Below are positions 1-8,699 of a stretch of 64,000 nucleotides of DNA, piece after piece. A program made the position numbers and the translations under genes. This DNA comes from Thermohalobaculum sp963700775 (GTDB lineage: Bacteria > Pseudomonadota > Alphaproteobacteria > Rhodobacterales > Rhodobacteraceae), in NCBI GenBank assembly GCA_963700775.1, contig CAVOYU010000001.1, forward strand, positions 496,001-560,000. Reading direction: 5' to 3'. Each line of letters opens with the position of its first letter. Positions within the stretch are counted from its first letter, which is position 1. The notes below the pieces were generated by a model that searched no databases, had not been told where the DNA came from, and was given only the letters and a program-made list of their open reading frames with translations.

Positions 1-638
1 GATGCGCCATCGGCTGCGGTAGCGGATCTCGTCATGCCGGATCGGCTTCTTCCGGTTGCAGCGGCCGGGGATGACGGTCAGCGTTCCGGTGGCTCTCAGG
101 CGCTTGCGCAAGGTGTTGGCGTCATATCCCTTGTCGGCGATGAGGCAGCGCACCGGACCTGCCGCATCCATCAGTTCGCCGGCCATGCTGACATCGGCGA
201 CGTTGCCCGGGGTGAGGCGGAGGATGGCCGGGCGGCCCAGAAGGTCGGTTACCGCATGGATTTTCGTGGTCTGGCCGCCGCGTGAGGGACCGATCGCCTG
301 CGCCTTCGCCCCCCTTTACCGCCATGGGCGGAGCGATGGGCTTTCACATAGGTGGAGTCGATCGAGGCGGAGAGCGCAAGCACGCCTTTGGCGACCAGGG
401 CATCGAGGATGTCAGTCCATATCCGGCGCCGGGACCAGCGGTTGAAGCGATTGTAGATGGTGGTCGGCGGGCCGTACCGGGCGGGACAGTCCTTCCAGCG
501 GCAGCCGGCCTTCAGCACATGCAGAATGCCGCTGATCACCCGGCGGTCGTCCACCCGCCGCGCGCCCGGCTGGTTCTTCGGCAGATGCGGCTCGATCGCC
601 GCCCATGCATCATCGCTTAACCAGAATAGACCCCTCAT
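1..638 (-). CDS. IS5-family DDE transposase, two frames joined by -1 frameshift, C-terminus outside window
   Basis: The first frame runs from ATG 638 to 249 and starts MRGLFWLSDDAWAAIEPHLP, the helix-turn-helix/DUF4096-type start typical of IS5-family transposases. It carries the first catalytic Asp in IDSTYVKAHRSAHG (about residue 94 from this start). The second frame continues from about 310 to base 1 with GPSRGGQTTKIHAVTD, the second-Asp motif IADKGYDA and NRKKPIRHDEIRYRS. The catalytic Glu would follow outside the window. The switch is a -1 shift on a run read as GGT-AAA-GGG-GGG-C near 305-316, as expected for programmed frameshifting in this group, so I do not read it as a mutation. It catalyses cut-and-paste transposition of the element. 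Confidence 0.8.
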
Positions 639-717
639 CCCCGCCTCCGGCATGAAACTCGAAGGCAGAGAATCTGATTTGCTAAGCCAGTTCAAGCACC
701 TGATTGGGTTCTGACCC
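1..717 (-). mobile_element. IS5-family insertion sequence (IS427-like), cut by the window edge
   Basis: The minus strand from about 717 down to base 1 is an insertion sequence of the IS5 family, IS427-like group, judged from its two-frame DDE transposase. The likely gene-proximal terminus is the motif at 706-717 (GGGTCAGAACCC on the minus strand), because the interrupted gene to its right stops being recognisable exactly there (codon 77 ends at 719). The other terminus lies left of the window, so terminal repeats and target duplication cannot be compared. The boundary is inferred to within a few bases. Confidence 0.75.
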
Positions 718-949
718 TAAGATCGCTTGAGTCCGGCATAACCTCGACGAGATGCACGGCGCGCTCGTGCGATCCGCGATCCTCGACCAATGTCGCCCAC
801 CGAAACTTGTGGACACCATCGTCAACGGGCCCTTCGATTGGCGATCTGGTGATCGATAAGTTTTTCGTCGGCGCACAATCGGCGGCCAATCCTGCGCTAC
901 TACACCCGAATGCCGCAAAGAAAAATGCGGCTGCAATTCGCTCAACCAC
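718..949 (-). pseudogene. Small secreted or lipoprotein-like gene truncated by the IS insertion
   Basis: A GTG start at 949 has a good Shine-Dalgarno (AGGAAGG, five bases upstream). The product begins MVERIAAAFFFAAFG followed by Cys16, a short basic n-region, a hydrophobic core and either a weak lipobox (A-F-G-C) or a signal peptidase I site after GLA at residue 22. About 77 residues are readable up to LVEVMPDSSDL, then the frame runs directly into the insertion-sequence terminus and ends in element-derived residues at 692. The family is not recognised. The original gene would continue to the left of the element, outside the window. The signal peptide and clean boundary argue for a real gene that was interrupted. 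Confidence 0.55.
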
Positions 950-1619
950 AGTAACCTTCCTCTTTCGCCAAATTCTCCTTCATTTTCGTATATTTTAAAC
1001 TGAAACATGGGTCATCGCAAGCGAGCCGTAGGGTGCGTGCTCGCACGCACCACTTGACGCCACCACCTGCTCTGCACTCGCGTCCCCGTCCCGACCGCTG
1101 CACCAACGGTGCATGCGAAGCACCGACCCTGCGGGGACCGGTGGGCATATCCATTTGGAAGCCGTATTCGCCGTCGCGAACGGCCGCCCTGCCCGGGTGG
1201 TCCGGCCGCACCGCGCAGGCGGCGATCTCGCGAACGCGGCAATCCGACCCGCGCCCGGCGAGGGTCACCGGGGAATCAGACCGCGCGCCGCGTCCGCCGC
1301 GCCCGGATGTCGGCTTCGCCGCAGGCTTCGCCGTTCGGCGCGATCCCGGGTATAACGCCGGGCGAAAACACCGTGGCGCCCCGGCAACACTCGCCCCGCG
1401 GTCGCCGCGCCGGCCGTGTCCCGGCCGCATCACCGCCGTATCCGCCACGCCACATTGCGCCACCGGAAGGGGCTCGCCCGCCACCGGCGGCGGCGCACCG
1501 GCGGGCGCGCTCCCGGCCCGCCGCAACCCGCCCGGATATGTCCCATTTCGGGACATTCGTAATTCCCGTTGAAAATCAACGCCTTGCGAAGCGTCCGCAC
1601 GCGGACGCCCCGCGAACGC
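950..1619. other. GC-rich gap without a credible gene
   Basis: About 670 bases without a supportable gene. Long open frames exist on both strands, but they have Pro/Arg/Ala-biased translations with no family resemblance and are what random very-GC-rich DNA produces. The first 60 bases are AT-rich and probably hold the promoter of the truncated gene at 949. A 9-bp palindrome lies at 1032-1051. The right end (about 1540-1610) may hold the 3' region of the glutathione transferase gene. Confidence 0.5.
1032..1051. repeat. Intergenic palindrome GGTGCGTGC-TC-GCACGCACC
   Basis: A perfect 9-bp inverted repeat with a 2-base spacer. A related sequence (GTAGCGG-TGCGTGC...CCGCTAC) occurs at 30530-30560, also just outside a gene. 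It fits the class of dispersed intergenic palindromic units seen in alphaproteobacteria. It could form a hairpin in RNA from either strand, but no T-run follows. Confidence 0.5.
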
Positions 1620-2294
1620 TCAGGCCACGGTGAAATTCTGCCCCTTCACCGCCTCGGCATAGCCGGCCACCACCTCGCCCATCTTGTCCCAGTTCGGCAG
1701 CGCCTTCATCCGGGCGAACCAGGCCGCCACGTTGGGGTATTTCGACAGGTCGAAGCGCACCACCTGCGAGACGCCGAGGATGCCGGCGCCCAGATAGTCG
1801 GCGATGGTGATCCGGTCGCCGGTCAGGTACTTCCGCCCGTCGCCCAGCTGGTGGTCGTTCAGCAGCTTCAGCCAGTGGCCGGTCTTCTCCAGCCCCCACT
1901 GCACGGTGGCCTCCTGCGCCTCGTCCGAGCGGCGCTTGTGATGGGGAAACATCTGCGGGTAGCAGAGGTTGTAGCCCCAGTCCCGGTAGAAATTGGCCAT
2001 GAACCAGTCCATCGCCTCGTTCACCCGCGCCCGCGCCTTCAGCTCCTTCGGGTATTCCGGCAGGTCGAACTTGTCGGCCAGGTATTTCAGGATCGCCGAG
2101 GACTCCGTCAGCGTCAGGTCGCCGTCCACCAGCACCGGCACCATGCGGTTCGGATTGACCTTCGTGAACGGCTCCTGATGGTGGGCGCCCGACATCAGAT
2201 CGACAATTTCCTCCTGCACCTTCAGGCCCTTCTCGGCGATCAGCAGCCGCACCGGACGGCTCACGGTCGAGACCGGATGCATGTAGAGCTTCAT
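1620..2294 (-). CDS. Glutathione S-transferase family protein
   Basis: This 224-residue protein has normal cytosolic GST length. The N-terminal thioredoxin-fold domain begins MKLYMHPVSTVSRPVRLLIA, with Ser/Thr residues 9-12 in the place of the catalytic residue. It has the cis-Pro segment NPNRMVPVLVDG (about 48-59) and the glutathione-binding TESSAI motif (about 62-67). The helical C-terminal domain contains the N-capping box region ITIADYL. The ATG at 2294 has GGAGGAAACG directly upstream. It probably conjugates or reduces electrophilic substrates with glutathione in the cytoplasm; the substrate cannot be told. It is monocistronic and divergent from the diaminopropionate lyase. Confidence 0.88.
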   Translation of the reverse strand: MKLYMHPVSTVSRPVRLLIAEKGLKVQEEIVDLMSGAHHQEPFTKVNPNRMVPVLVDGDLTLTESSAILKYLADKFDLPEYPKELKARARVNEAMDWFMANFYRDWGYNLCYPQMFPHHKRRSDEAQEATVQWGLEKTGHWLKLLNDHQLGDGRKYLTGDRITIADYLGAGILGVSQVVRFDLSKYPNVAAWFARMKALPNWDKMGEVVAGYAEAVKGQNFTVA

Positions 2295-2507
2295 CGTTTC
2301 CTCCCAGGGAATTCGCCGCCGGGCCGGGCGAGTCGCGCGGCCCCGGACCCGCGACATTGCGCCGGCGCCACGGCGCCCGCAACGGCTTTCGCGCACCCGG
2401 ACGGGCACCGGCGCCACCCCTCCGTCACGCCACCCCTCGGGGGATTTGCTCTGGACCGCGGAGCCGTGACATTCTAGGCAGGGGCGATTGGTACCAAGGA
2501 ACCGGGC

Positions 2508-3692
2508 ATGCCGCTTAACCATTTTCGTCAGCCGCCCAAGATCGTCGACCACGTAGGAAGCACGCCGGTCCCCGGAGCCTACCCGGCACGGCTCGAGGCG
2601 CTCTTTCCCCGCGCCCTCTCCGACGCCGCCATCGCCGAGATCGGCTCCTGGCCCGGCTACGCGCCGACACCGCTCCTCGGCCTCGACCGGCTCTCCGGCG
2701 CCCTCGGCCTTTCGGCCGTGCTCTACAAGGACGAGAGCAAGCGCTTCGGCCTCGGCTCGTTCAAGGCGCTGGGCGGCGCCTATGCGGTGGTGCGGATCCT
2801 GGCCGACCGGCTGGGGCTCAGCACCGCCGAGATCCGCGCCGGCCGCGGCGGCGAGCGGGCGAGGGCGATCACGGTCACCACCGCCACCGACGGCAACCAC
2901 GGCCGCTCGGTCGCCTGGGGCGCGAAGATGGCCGGCTGCCGCTGCCGCATCTATGTCCACGCCCAGGTCTCCGAGGGCCGGGCGAAGGCGATGGAGGCGC
3001 TCGGCGCCGAGGTGGTGCGGATCGAGGGCAACTACGACGACTCGGTCCGGATCTGCACCCAGGAATCCGCCAGGAACGGCTGGCAGATGGTCTCGGACAC
3101 CTCCTTCGAGGGCTATCTCGAGATCCCGCGCCAGGTGATGGCCGGCTACACGATCATGGCCCGCGAGGCGATCGAGCAGGCGGGCGAGCCGTTCACCCAT
3201 GTCTTCGTGCAGGCCGGCGTCGGCGGGCTCGCAGCGGCGCTGGCGGTACGTCTCTGGATGGAGATGGGCGAGAACCGGCCGCGTCTGGTCATCGTCGAAT
3301 CCGAGCATTCCCCCTGCATCATGGCCAGCGCCCGGCGCGGCCGCGCGACCGCGGTGAAGATCCGCCACGAGACGGTGATGGCCGGCATGTCCTGCGGCGA
3401 GGTCTCGCTGCTGGCCTGGGAAATCATCCGCCGCGCCGCCTCGCATTTCGTCACCATCGCCGACGCGCCGGTCCCGGCCACCATGCGCATGCTGGCCTCG
3501 GGCGCCGCCGGAGGCGGCAACATCGAGGCGGGCGAATGCTCGGCCGCCGGACCGCTGGCGCTGATCGCCGCCTGCTGCAACTCCGGGCTCCGCGCCGCCA
3601 TGGACCTTGATGCCTCGGCCCGGGTGCTGCTGATCGGCACCGAGGGCGCGACCGACCCGGCGATCTACCGCGAGATCGTCTCGGCCAGCTGA
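2508..3692 (+). CDS. Diaminopropionate ammonia-lyase
   Basis: This 394-residue fold-type II PLP enzyme matches YgeX-type diaminopropionate ammonia-lyase in length and order of motifs. The PLP lysine is K86 in RFGLGSFKALGGAYA. D128 in TTATDGNHGRSVAWGAK stands where the second acid/base residue of the E. coli enzyme lies. Also present are YVHAQVSEGRAKAMEALGA, VQAGVGGLAAA (the glycine-rich phosphate loop) and GGNIEAGECSA near the C-terminus. The reaction splits 2,3-diaminopropionate to pyruvate and two ammonia. It stands alone between a divergent GST and a convergent rlmJ. The start at 2508 is the first ATG of the conserved frame; its Shine-Dalgarno is weak. Confidence 0.9.
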   Translation: MPLNHFRQPPKIVDHVGSTPVPGAYPARLEALFPRALSDAAIAEIGSWPGYAPTPLLGLDRLSGALGLSAVLYKDESKRFGLGSFKALGGAYAVVRILADRLGLSTAEIRAGRGGERARAITVTTATDGNHGRSVAWGAKMAGCRCRIYVHAQVSEGRAKAMEALGAEVVRIEGNYDDSVRICTQESARNGWQMVSDTSFEGYLEIPRQVMAGYTIMAREAIEQAGEPFTHVFVQAGVGGLAAALAVRLWMEMGENRPRLVIVESEHSPCIMASARRGRATAVKIRHETVMAGMSCGEVSLLAWEIIRRAASHFVTIADAPVPATMRMLASGAAGGGNIEAGECSAAGPLALIAACCNSGLRAAMDLDASARVLLIGTEGATDPAIYREIVSAS

Positions 3693-3702
3693 CCCCGGCC
3701 GT

Positions 3703-4482
3703 TCACGGCGCTTCGAAAAGCCCCGCGCACTCCCGCCACGAAGCGCGGAGCGCAGCCCCGGCGCCGTGCGGCAGGTTCAGGAACACGAGCCCGGACCCGG
3801 TCATGCCCCGCGCCGGCGGGTCAAGGAACCGGACCTCGTGGCGCAGCGCGCCCGGCAGCCGCCCGGCCTCCAGCGGCCCGGTCAGGTCGGCATGCCGCCC
3901 CTGCGGCAGCAGCGGGTACCAGACCATCACCACCCCCTCGGCCCATTTGCGCAGCACCGCCAGCGCGGTTTCCGCAGCCCTGGCATACTCGGTCTTCACC
4001 TCGTAGCTCGGATCGATCAGCGCCAGCCCGCGCCGGGGAACCGGCGGACAGAGCGCCGGCAGCCCCTCGTGCCCGTCGCGCCGGTGGATGGCGGCGCCCT
4101 CGCCCGCCAGCGCGGCCTTCAGGCCCGCATGCTCGGAAGGGTGCAGCTCGCAGAGTTGCAGCCGATCCTGCGGCCGGGTGAGCGCTCGGGCGATCAGCGG
4201 CGATCCGGGATAGGCGTCCGGCCCGAACCGCGCCCGGCAGGCGGCCAGCGCCTGCCAGAACGGCCCCTCGCCGGGCTCCAGCCGGCCGATCCCGCGCGCC
4301 GCCTCTCCGGTCTTCAACGCCTCGGGCCCGGCGAGGCTGTAGAGTCCGCGGCCCGCATGACTCTCCAGATAGGAGATCGCGCGGGGCTTCCGGGTCAGAT
4401 GCGCCAACAGAGCCGCCAGTGCGAAATGCTTGTGGATATCCGCCGGCCCGCCAGCGTGATAGGCGTGCTGGTACGAGAGCAT
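3703..4482 (-). CDS. rlmJ: 23S rRNA (adenine-2030-N6)-methyltransferase RlmJ
   Basis: This 259-residue protein begins MLSYQHAYHAGGPADIHKH, the hallmark N-terminus of RlmJ (formerly YhiR). SAM-binding features include YLESHAGRGLYSL (about 38-50), and the N6-adenine methyltransferase catalytic motif appears as DPSYE (157-161, for the more usual DPPYE). It methylates A2030 of 23S rRNA. It is the last gene of a minus-strand run, 17 bases after the nitrilase-like gene. The pairing with catabolic genes is probably just positional. No good Shine-Dalgarno is visible, consistent with translational coupling. Confidence 0.88.
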   Translation of the reverse strand: MLSYQHAYHAGGPADIHKHFALAALLAHLTRKPRAISYLESHAGRGLYSLAGPEALKTGEAARGIGRLEPGEGPFWQALAACRARFGPDAYPGSPLIARALTRPQDRLQLCELHPSEHAGLKAALAGEGAAIHRRDGHEGLPALCPPVPRRGLALIDPSYEVKTEYARAAETALAVLRKWAEGVVMVWYPLLPQGRHADLTGPLEAGRLPGALRHEVRFLDPPARGMTGSGLVFLNLPHGAGAALRASWRECAGLFEAP

Positions 4483-4499
4483 GGCGCCCGTACCGGGCG

Positions 4500-5420
4500 C
4501 TACTCCGCCGCCGTCCGCTTCGCCGCCCCGGCCCGCAGATCCACCGCGTGCAGCCTCGCCAGCCGGCCGTCCTGCTGCTCGGGCCAGTGGCGCATGTTGA
4601 GCACGCCGCCGTCCCGGCGGACCTCGGCGACCTGGTCGAGATCGGCGTCCGCGATCACCCAGCCCGGCTTGTCGATCGCGCCCGCCGCCAGTACACCCGT
4701 CCCGGGGAAACCCCGGTCGGGCGGGCAGTAGATGCCGGCCGCCCCGGTGGTCACGTCGATGGCCTCGTTCCACTCCGCCCGGCCAATGGTCGGCGACTGC
4801 ACGGTGATGCACTGCCCCTCGAGCGCGCGCGCCTGGGCGCCGAGCCGCACCCGCCAGTAGCCGGCCTGGCCCTCGGTGCAGGAGGGCGCAAGGATGATCT
4901 CGGCTCCGGCCTCGATCATGGCACGGGCAATCAGCGGGAACTCGACATCGTAGCAGATCGCGATACCGATCCGGCCGAGCGCCGTGTCGAAGGCGCGCGC
5001 CTCCCGACCTGGCCTTATATCCAGCGCCTCGCGCTCGTAGCGGGTCATCACCAGCTTGTCCTGCACGCCGACGGCACCCTCGGGCGTTACCAGCCGCGCG
5101 CGGTTGACTGCCTCGCCGTCCTCGCGGCGCACCAGCGCGCTGGCGGCGCAGATATGCACCCCGTAATCGGCGGCGAGCCTGGCATGGAGCGCGTCCGCTG
5201 CGGCGAGGTGCTCGGTCTGAGCGTCGATGGCACGTCCGTGGTCGGCGGCGGCCTCGCGGCCGGCGAAGGTCGCGAGCTCGAGCCCCGCCCATTCCGGGAA
5301 CACCAGCAGCTCGGCCCCCTTGGCGGCGGCGGCATCGACCCAGGAGGCGATCTTCTCCTCGTAGGCCGCCCAGCTCCCCAGGAAGTCGAACGGATAGGCG
5401 GCGGCGGCAATGCGGACCAT
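4500..5420 (-). CDS. Nitrilase-superfamily carbon-nitrogen hydrolase
   Basis: This 306-residue protein has the full nitrilase-superfamily triad: E43 in LLVFPEWAGLE, K122 in VGVQDKLVMTRYE and C156 in IGIAICYDVEFP. It would hydrolyse an amide or carbamoyl bond in the cytoplasm through a Cys thioester. The subgroup looks closest to YbeM/omega-amidase or N-carbamoyl amidase-like enzymes rather than true nitrilases. The start codon overlaps the stop of the upstream GNAT gene by one base (TGATG), so the two are translationally coupled. A HyuA-type protein in the same run makes an N-carbamoyl or ring-opened lactam substrate plausible, but this is inference. Confidence 0.85.
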   Translation of the reverse strand: MVRIAAAAYPFDFLGSWAAYEEKIASWVDAAAAKGAELLVFPEWAGLELATFAGREAAADHGRAIDAQTEHLAAADALHARLAADYGVHICAASALVRREDGEAVNRARLVTPEGAVGVQDKLVMTRYEREALDIRPGREARAFDTALGRIGIAICYDVEFPLIARAMIEAGAEIILAPSCTEGQAGYWRVRLGAQARALEGQCITVQSPTIGRAEWNEAIDVTTGAAGIYCPPDRGFPGTGVLAAGAIDKPGWVIADADLDQVAEVRRDGGVLNMRHWPEQQDGRLARLHAVDLRAGAAKRTAAE

Positions 5421-6019
5421 CAGAGCTCTCTCATCCAGAACTGCATGGGCTTGTCGGTCGCCGTTGTAGCGCCAAGCTCCTTCCAGGGGAAGCTGGCGAC
5501 CAGCCCCTCCATCTTCGCATAGCCGCGCTTCAGCCAGAAGGGATCGAGCGGCGCGTAGTCCTTCGGGCGGAGGGGGTGGTCCGCGGGCCGGACAACCGCA
5601 CAGAAACAGGACCAGCGCCGGCCAAGCTCCCGCCCGCGCGCCTCGCGGAGGTCGAAGAAGGCGTGACCGACACCGTAGCCCCGGTACTGCGGCAGCAGCA
5701 CGGATTCGCCGCAGTAGAAGATGTGGGCCAGGTCATAGCCGCGCGCGGCGAAGGGCGCCGCGAACGCCTTCGCGTGATCCTCCATCGGCGCCCCCGTGGC
5801 CGCCCCGACCAGCCGGCCGCCGTCGAAGGCGCCGACCACTATGGCACCGGGGCTTGCGGCATATGTGGCGAGGTAACCCTCCTCATAGGCCGCATCTCCG
5901 TCATAGAGATACGGATAGGCTCGGAACACCTCGATCCTGAGCCGGGCGACATCCGGCAGCGCGGCGGCCAATGCCGGGCCCGTCAGCGGCTCGACCCGCA
6001 GGCTCGGCACGCTGCTCAT
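5420..6019 (-). CDS. GNAT family N-acetyltransferase
   Basis: A 199-residue acetyltransferase of the GNAT fold. Visible features are the N-terminal strand-helix EPLTGPALAAALPDVARLR, GAFDGGRLVGAATGAP (strand 2-3), and the acetyl-CoA loop LLPQYRGYGVGHAFFDLRE (about 108-126), with RGYGVG as the pyrophosphate-binding Q/RxxGxG/A motif. The C-terminal FWLKRGYAKM completes the fold. The start overlaps the previous stop as ATGA. The conserved HIFYCGESVLLP block suggests a defined subfamily, but the acceptor substrate cannot be told. It may modify an intermediate of the operon's amide or lactam pathway. Confidence 0.82.
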   Translation of the reverse strand: MSSVPSLRVEPLTGPALAAALPDVARLRIEVFRAYPYLYDGDAAYEEGYLATYAASPGAIVVGAFDGGRLVGAATGAPMEDHAKAFAAPFAARGYDLAHIFYCGESVLLPQYRGYGVGHAFFDLREARGRELGRRWSCFCAVVRPADHPLRPKDYAPLDPFWLKRGYAKMEGLVASFPWKELGATTATDKPMQFWMREL

Positions 6020-6420
6020 CCGGAGACCTGAGCCATCCAGTCGCCGAGATTGTAATAGGTGGTGACCCGCGCGATCCGGCCCCCGGAGATCTCGAAAAAA
6101 GTGCCGGCCGGCAGCGTATAGGTCTGCCCATTCGCCTCCGGCAACCCCTCGTCGGTCGCGAGATATTCCCCGTTCACCGTGAACTCGGCCGCGGCGCGGG
6201 TGCCCGTGGCCTCGGTCATGATCACAATCCCGGTCAGCCGCTCGCCGTAGCAGCGCGACATGTGGGCGCAGAACTCGGCGAAGGCCGCCTTGCCGTGCCG
6301 GACGCCGCCCTGATTGACGTCGTGGCGCACGTTCTCGTCCAGGCAGGCGAGCATGCCATCGGTGTCGCCGGCGTTGAAGGCGGCGTAGTAGCGGGCGATC
6401 AGATCGGCGGCGGCGGTCAT
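6016..6420 (-). CDS. SnoaL-like / NTF2-like protein
   Basis: A 134-residue cone-shaped-barrel protein of the SnoaL/NTF2-like superfamily: start MTAAADLIARYYAAFNAGD, then DGMLACLDENVRHDVNQG, a middle helix AFAEFCAHMSRCYGERL, and a C-terminal GTFFEISGGRIARVTTYYN before NLGDWMAQV. The frame is open further upstream, but the ATG at 6420 is preceded by GGGAGGAG and is chosen. Members are small isomerases, hydratases or ligand-binding proteins; here the ketosteroid-isomerase-like helper role is only a guess. It sits between the HyuA gene (89 bases upstream) and the GNAT gene (ATGA overlap). Confidence 0.82.
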   Translation of the reverse strand: MTAAADLIARYYAAFNAGDTDGMLACLDENVRHDVNQGGVRHGKAAFAEFCAHMSRCYGERLTGIVIMTEATGTRAAAEFTVNGEYLATDEGLPEANGQTYTLPAGTFFEISGGRIARVTTYYNLGDWMAQVSG

Positions 6421-6509
6421 GGGCTCCTCCCGGTTGCGCGGGGAGGGTGTAGCGCAGGGGCGCGCGGCAGAAAAGTCCGCCCGCGACCGATCGGCGCCGC
6501 ACCGCGGCC

Positions 6510-8585
6510 TCACACCCCGGCGAACCCCTTCGGCAGCCCGGTGTCCGCCTCGGGCTCGGCGAGCCGCGGGCGGCCGGTCGCGACGGCGGTCACCGTCGCT
6601 TCCACCAGCATCCGCTTGCCCTCGATCTCGACATCCCGGATGTCGGTCTCGACCGTGACATGAACCTCGGCGGCGCCGGCTGCGGCCGCATCGGCCCGTG
6701 CAGCGTCCTCGAGGGCGGCCCCGGCCGTCCCGATCGCGGCGTCGAGTTCCGCGAAATCCCGGGCACCCGCCGGAAGATGCACCCGGAACCTCCCCTCGGC
6801 CGGGCAGGTGACGGTCGCCGTCCTTGCGATCCGAACCCGCCCCACAACGGCACCGATGGCGTTGGCGACATCCGCGTGCTCGGGCACCGCATTCTCGGCG
6901 TCCAGCAGCGCGGCGACATTCGGATAGTAGGTCGGAGCCGAGGCGCCGAGCCCGATCAGGGGCACACTGAGCGACAACCTCGGCTGCACCAGCCCGGAGT
7001 GCCGGTCCAGCGCGGCGCGGGCGAGGAAGCTGCGGCTCGGCTCGGCCTGCTCAAAGCCGTCCTCGGCGAGCGCCGCGTCCAGCACCACCTCGGCCGAGCG
7101 TCGGATCAGGGCATCGACGATCCGCCGCGAAAGCTCGCGCGGCCCCGGCGCCACGGCGCGCCCGTCATTGCCGCGAGTGCGCGCGAACAACCGCGCCGCC
7201 TTCTCCGCCGCCCCGGCGTCCCACTCGCCGTGGATGCCGAGAACGTGGGCCGCATCGGTGGGCGTCAGCGCCGAAACCATCACCAGGCCGCGCCCGACCA
7301 GCCGTTTCAGCGCGGTGCGGAGCAAGCGGGTGCGCAGCACATCGCCGGCCGGCCTCGGGCCGCCGGCAAGCGCGTCCAGAACCTGCGCGTCATGCGCGCC
7401 GAGCCCGGCCGGACGGGTCAGGTCCGGGGCGACCAGGAAACGGCCGTCAAGATCGGTCACGAAATCGCCAGCGAGTTGCCGGTCCAGCGTCTCGTGCACC
7501 ATGGCGCCATGCTCGGAGGCCAGCAGAGCGACCGGGATCACGCGCCGCGGTCCCAGCACCAGCCGCGTGGTCAGCCCGACCGGGTTCACCTGCACCTCGG
7601 AGTCGCCACCAAGCCCGTGGGTGGTCATCCCCACCGCCTCGACCATGGTCCGCCAGCCGCCGACCATCGCCCCCTGCGGGTCCAGTCGCGGCCGCCCGCC
7701 GGCGAGAATCGCGATGTCGGTGGTGGTGCCGCCGATATCCGAGACCACCGCATCCGGCCGGCCGGTCAGCCACGACGCCCCGACCAGGCTCGCGGCGGGG
7801 CCGGAAAGGATCGTTTCGATCGGACGCAGTCGCGCGAACTCGGCCGAGACCAAGGCCCCGTCGCCGCGCACCACCATCAGCGGCGCCGCGATGCCGAGAT
7901 CCGCCATGATCCGCCCGGCCGAGCCGATAAGCCGGTCGATCATGCCGATCAGCCGCGCGTTCAGCAGCGCCGTCAGCCCGCGCTTCGGCCCGCCGACCTT
8001 GGGCGACAGCTCGTGGCTACAGGTAACCGGGCGCCCGGTGCGCTCGCGGATGAAGTCGCGCACGGCTATCTCGTGGGCCGGGTTGCGGACGGCGAAATAG
8101 GCGCAGACCGCGTAGCCGTCGGCCGCGGCGGCGTCGACCCAGGCCGCCAGCGGACCGAGGTCCAGCGGCGCCTGCTCGTCGCCCATTGGCCCGTGGCCGC
8201 CCTCGATCAGGATCAGGGGGTCCTGCCCCAGCGCCTCGGCGATCCCGGCGCGCACGGCGTCGGCCGCATCGAAGCCGATCATCACCAGGCCGACCCGGCC
8301 GCCATTGCCCTCGACCAGAGCGTTGGTCGCCAGCGTCGTCGAAAGCGACACCATGGCGACCTGCTGCGGGGCCACGCCTCCCGCCTCCATCGCCGCCGCG
8401 ATCGCGGCGCCGATGCCGCGGGCGAGGTCGTCGCGGGTGGTCAGCCGCTTCGCCTTGGCGATCAGAGACGCCGGTCCCAGCCCGGCCAACGCCTCGTCGA
8501 GCACCACGGCGTCGGTGTAGGTGCCACCGGTATCGATGCCCAGCAGCACCCTGCGGTCGGGCCGCATCGTCGGGGAGTCTGGCAT
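6510..8585 (-). CDS. Hydantoinase/oxoprolinase family protein, HyuA-like subunit
   Basis: This 691-residue protein has the two-part ASKHA ATPase layout of HyuA: the N-terminal phosphate loop GIDTGGTYTDAVV (16-28), LSTTLATNALVEG, and the second phosphate motif SDIGGTTTDIAIL in the middle. Length fits the A subunit (about 690). HyuA-type subunits use ATP to open hydantoin, 5-oxoproline or N-methylhydantoin rings, normally with a HyuB partner. No HyuB is encoded here, which is unusual; it may lie elsewhere. It heads the run SnoaL-GNAT-nitrilase-RlmJ. No Shine-Dalgarno of note. Confidence 0.87.
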   Translation of the reverse strand: MPDSPTMRPDRRVLLGIDTGGTYTDAVVLDEALAGLGPASLIAKAKRLTTRDDLARGIGAAIAAAMEAGGVAPQQVAMVSLSTTLATNALVEGNGGRVGLVMIGFDAADAVRAGIAEALGQDPLILIEGGHGPMGDEQAPLDLGPLAAWVDAAAADGYAVCAYFAVRNPAHEIAVRDFIRERTGRPVTCSHELSPKVGGPKRGLTALLNARLIGMIDRLIGSAGRIMADLGIAAPLMVVRGDGALVSAEFARLRPIETILSGPAASLVGASWLTGRPDAVVSDIGGTTTDIAILAGGRPRLDPQGAMVGGWRTMVEAVGMTTHGLGGDSEVQVNPVGLTTRLVLGPRRVIPVALLASEHGAMVHETLDRQLAGDFVTDLDGRFLVAPDLTRPAGLGAHDAQVLDALAGGPRPAGDVLRTRLLRTALKRLVGRGLVMVSALTPTDAAHVLGIHGEWDAGAAEKAARLFARTRGNDGRAVAPGPRELSRRIVDALIRRSAEVVLDAALAEDGFEQAEPSRSFLARAALDRHSGLVQPRLSLSVPLIGLGASAPTYYPNVAALLDAENAVPEHADVANAIGAVVGRVRIARTATVTCPAEGRFRVHLPAGARDFAELDAAIGTAGAALEDAARADAAAAGAAEVHVTVETDIRDVEIEGKRMLVEATVTAVATGRPRLAEPEADTGLPKGFAGV

Positions 8586-8699
8586 CGGGCGGGCTCCGTG
8601 GCTGGGGCGACGCCCGGCTCAATACCCGAACCGCGACATGATGCAAGCCCGCCCGAGCCGAAAGTCTGCCCGGCGCGCGGTCGAAGAGCAGAGGGTGAA

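Noticed and set aside
942..1556. Long minus-strand frame of 204 codons
   Set aside because: Arg/Pro/Ala-biased translation without any motif; it runs over a palindrome and the promoter of the truncated gene. Typical of random GC-rich DNA.
7168..8100. 310-codon plus-strand frame inside the HyuA-like gene
   Set aside because: Antisense shadow of a well-conserved gene; no ribosome site or family resemblance.
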